Assembly: GCA_036245805.1 (NCBI GenBank)
Contig: BTRK01000003.1
Location: 25,740,685-25,804,684, forward strand
Direction of reading: 5' to 3'
Length of the DNA stretch: 64,000 nt
Source: Pristionchus mayeri
Taxonomy: Eukaryota > Nematoda > Chromadorea > Rhabditida > Neodiplogasteridae
Shown here: piece by piece, positions 63,377 to 64,000 of the stretch
Layout of the letters: each line of letters starts with the position of its first letter
How positions within the stretch are numbered: position 1 is the stretch's first letter
Made by a program: the position numbers and the translations under genes
The notes under the pieces: generated by a model
What the model was told of the DNA's origin: nothing
Seen by the model: only the letters and a program-made list of their open reading frames with translations
Databases searched by the model: none

Positions 63377-63842
63377 TGCTGAATAGATGAAGTGAAGGTT
63401 CAGTCATGCTCTCTTTCGACGGGCTTTTATGCGCATACAAACTCCACGCTTGTTTCCAGTAACTATTTGTGTAGTGCTTTCTTAGGAGAAGAAATCATGC
63501 AAACATATGATAAAAAAAAGTCTAAACATTTCGAATACGACGCTGAAAATATGAATCAAATGAGGCAGGGTGGACGTAGGTGATATGGAGATCAAAACCG
63601 AGTTCTAGTCATATAGATGATCTGTGGTTCTGTATCTCTCAACATGTTCGCATGTTCAGACAAAGAATAGTGCTATTTGCACTGCGTTTCACTGCCTTGG
63701 GATATGCGTACTTGACAGACAGAGAGGAGAGAAGGTGAGAGAGGATGATAACAGAAGAGACTATTCACTGAGAAGAGTTACGCATAGTGAGTATAAAAGA
63801 GCTGCAGAAGAATAGAGGGCACATTTACTTCGTCTATTCAGC
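63377..63842. promoter_or_regulatory. Shared divergent promoter of the two peptide genes
   Basis: A 466-bp spacer between two head-to-head paralogous peptide genes. Both ends carry the same leader (ATTCAGCAATGAACTCCAAG) on opposite strands, so each gene keeps its start context. Probably contains both promoters. Confidence 0.5.
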
Positions 63843-64000
63843 AATGAACTCCAAGATGTGAGTTTCTTCATCTCATTCTTCATTCCACTTTGGATATCAA
63901 TAAACTCTTCTTACAGTATCCTCCTTTGCCTTGCTGCTGTTTTCTTCTGTTCTCAAGCATCAACCCAGTATCTCGGAGTGAGTCACTCCTCCATCGATCT
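63843..64000 (+). CDS. Small secreted Gly/Tyr-rich peptide paralogue, truncated by window end
   Basis: Begins MNSK at 63,843 and, after an intron of about 60 bases, continues ILLCLAAVFFCSQASTQYLG, matching the signal peptide of the gene at 63,079-63,376. The last exon lies beyond the right edge. Confidence 0.7.

Overview
The window is eukaryotic nuclear DNA, most likely from a free-living or diplogastrid/rhabditid-type nematode. This rests on many short GT-AG introns (mostly 40-60 nt), dense genes on both strands, and nematode-typical families: a LIPS-type class 2 lipase, a patched-related (PTR) protein, ShK-domain proteins, a multi-Kunitz secreted protein, a Q-rich prion-like protein and NLP/CNC-like Gly-Tyr peptides. 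TACNGTA words, common in nematode non-coding DNA, are scattered throughout. All gene models were spliced by eye, so exon ends are approximate.

Layout. 1-2,540 (minus): 5' part of a secreted lipase, then a Tyr/Pro-rich protein. 2,649-14,664 (minus): one PTR gene with two large introns filled by mobile DNA. One intron holds a Ty3-like LTR retrotransposon (5,282-11,452, CCCTT target duplication), itself split by a 1-kb fold-back element at the catalytic motif of its reverse transcriptase. The other holds a ~1-kb palindrome with tRNA-like arms. 16.1-20.0 kb (plus): an unidentified secreted protein, an EF-hand protein and a fibrinogen-related protein. 20.5-23.3 kb (minus): a Q-rich protein and a 65-residue membrane protein. 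23.7-31.6 kb (plus): a large secreted protein with at least six Kunitz modules and Cys-rich repeats. 31.7-37.7 kb (minus): a small secreted protein, mitochondrial 3-ketoacyl-CoA thiolase (acaa-2) and NudC (nud-1). 38.1 kb (plus): MOCS2A. 39.3-40.3 kb (minus): a second EF-hand protein. 41.6-42.9 kb (minus): a doubtful Cys-rich gene. 44.7 kb (plus): a single-pass membrane protein. 46.2-53.0 kb (plus): the HECT E3 ligase UBE3B/oxi-1, with a hAT-type MITE in one intron.

The most striking part is 51.3-62.3 kb. A ~3,382-bp unit (last HECT exons of oxi-1 plus a downstream ShK gene) is repeated three times almost without change, and a fourth unit carries an internal deletion. The unit borders lie in CT microsatellites of two introns, so each junction joins a ShK gene to HECT exons. 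Only the first HECT copy is attached to a whole ligase gene, and no ShK copy is complete. At the right end are a 5'-truncated RTE-type retroposon with a 12-bp target duplication and a head-to-head pair of small secreted peptide genes.

No CRISPR arrays, operators or rRNA genes are expected or seen. The genes form no evident pathway; thiolase, NudC, MOCS2A and UBE3B are housekeeping genes, and most of the others encode predicted secreted or membrane proteins.
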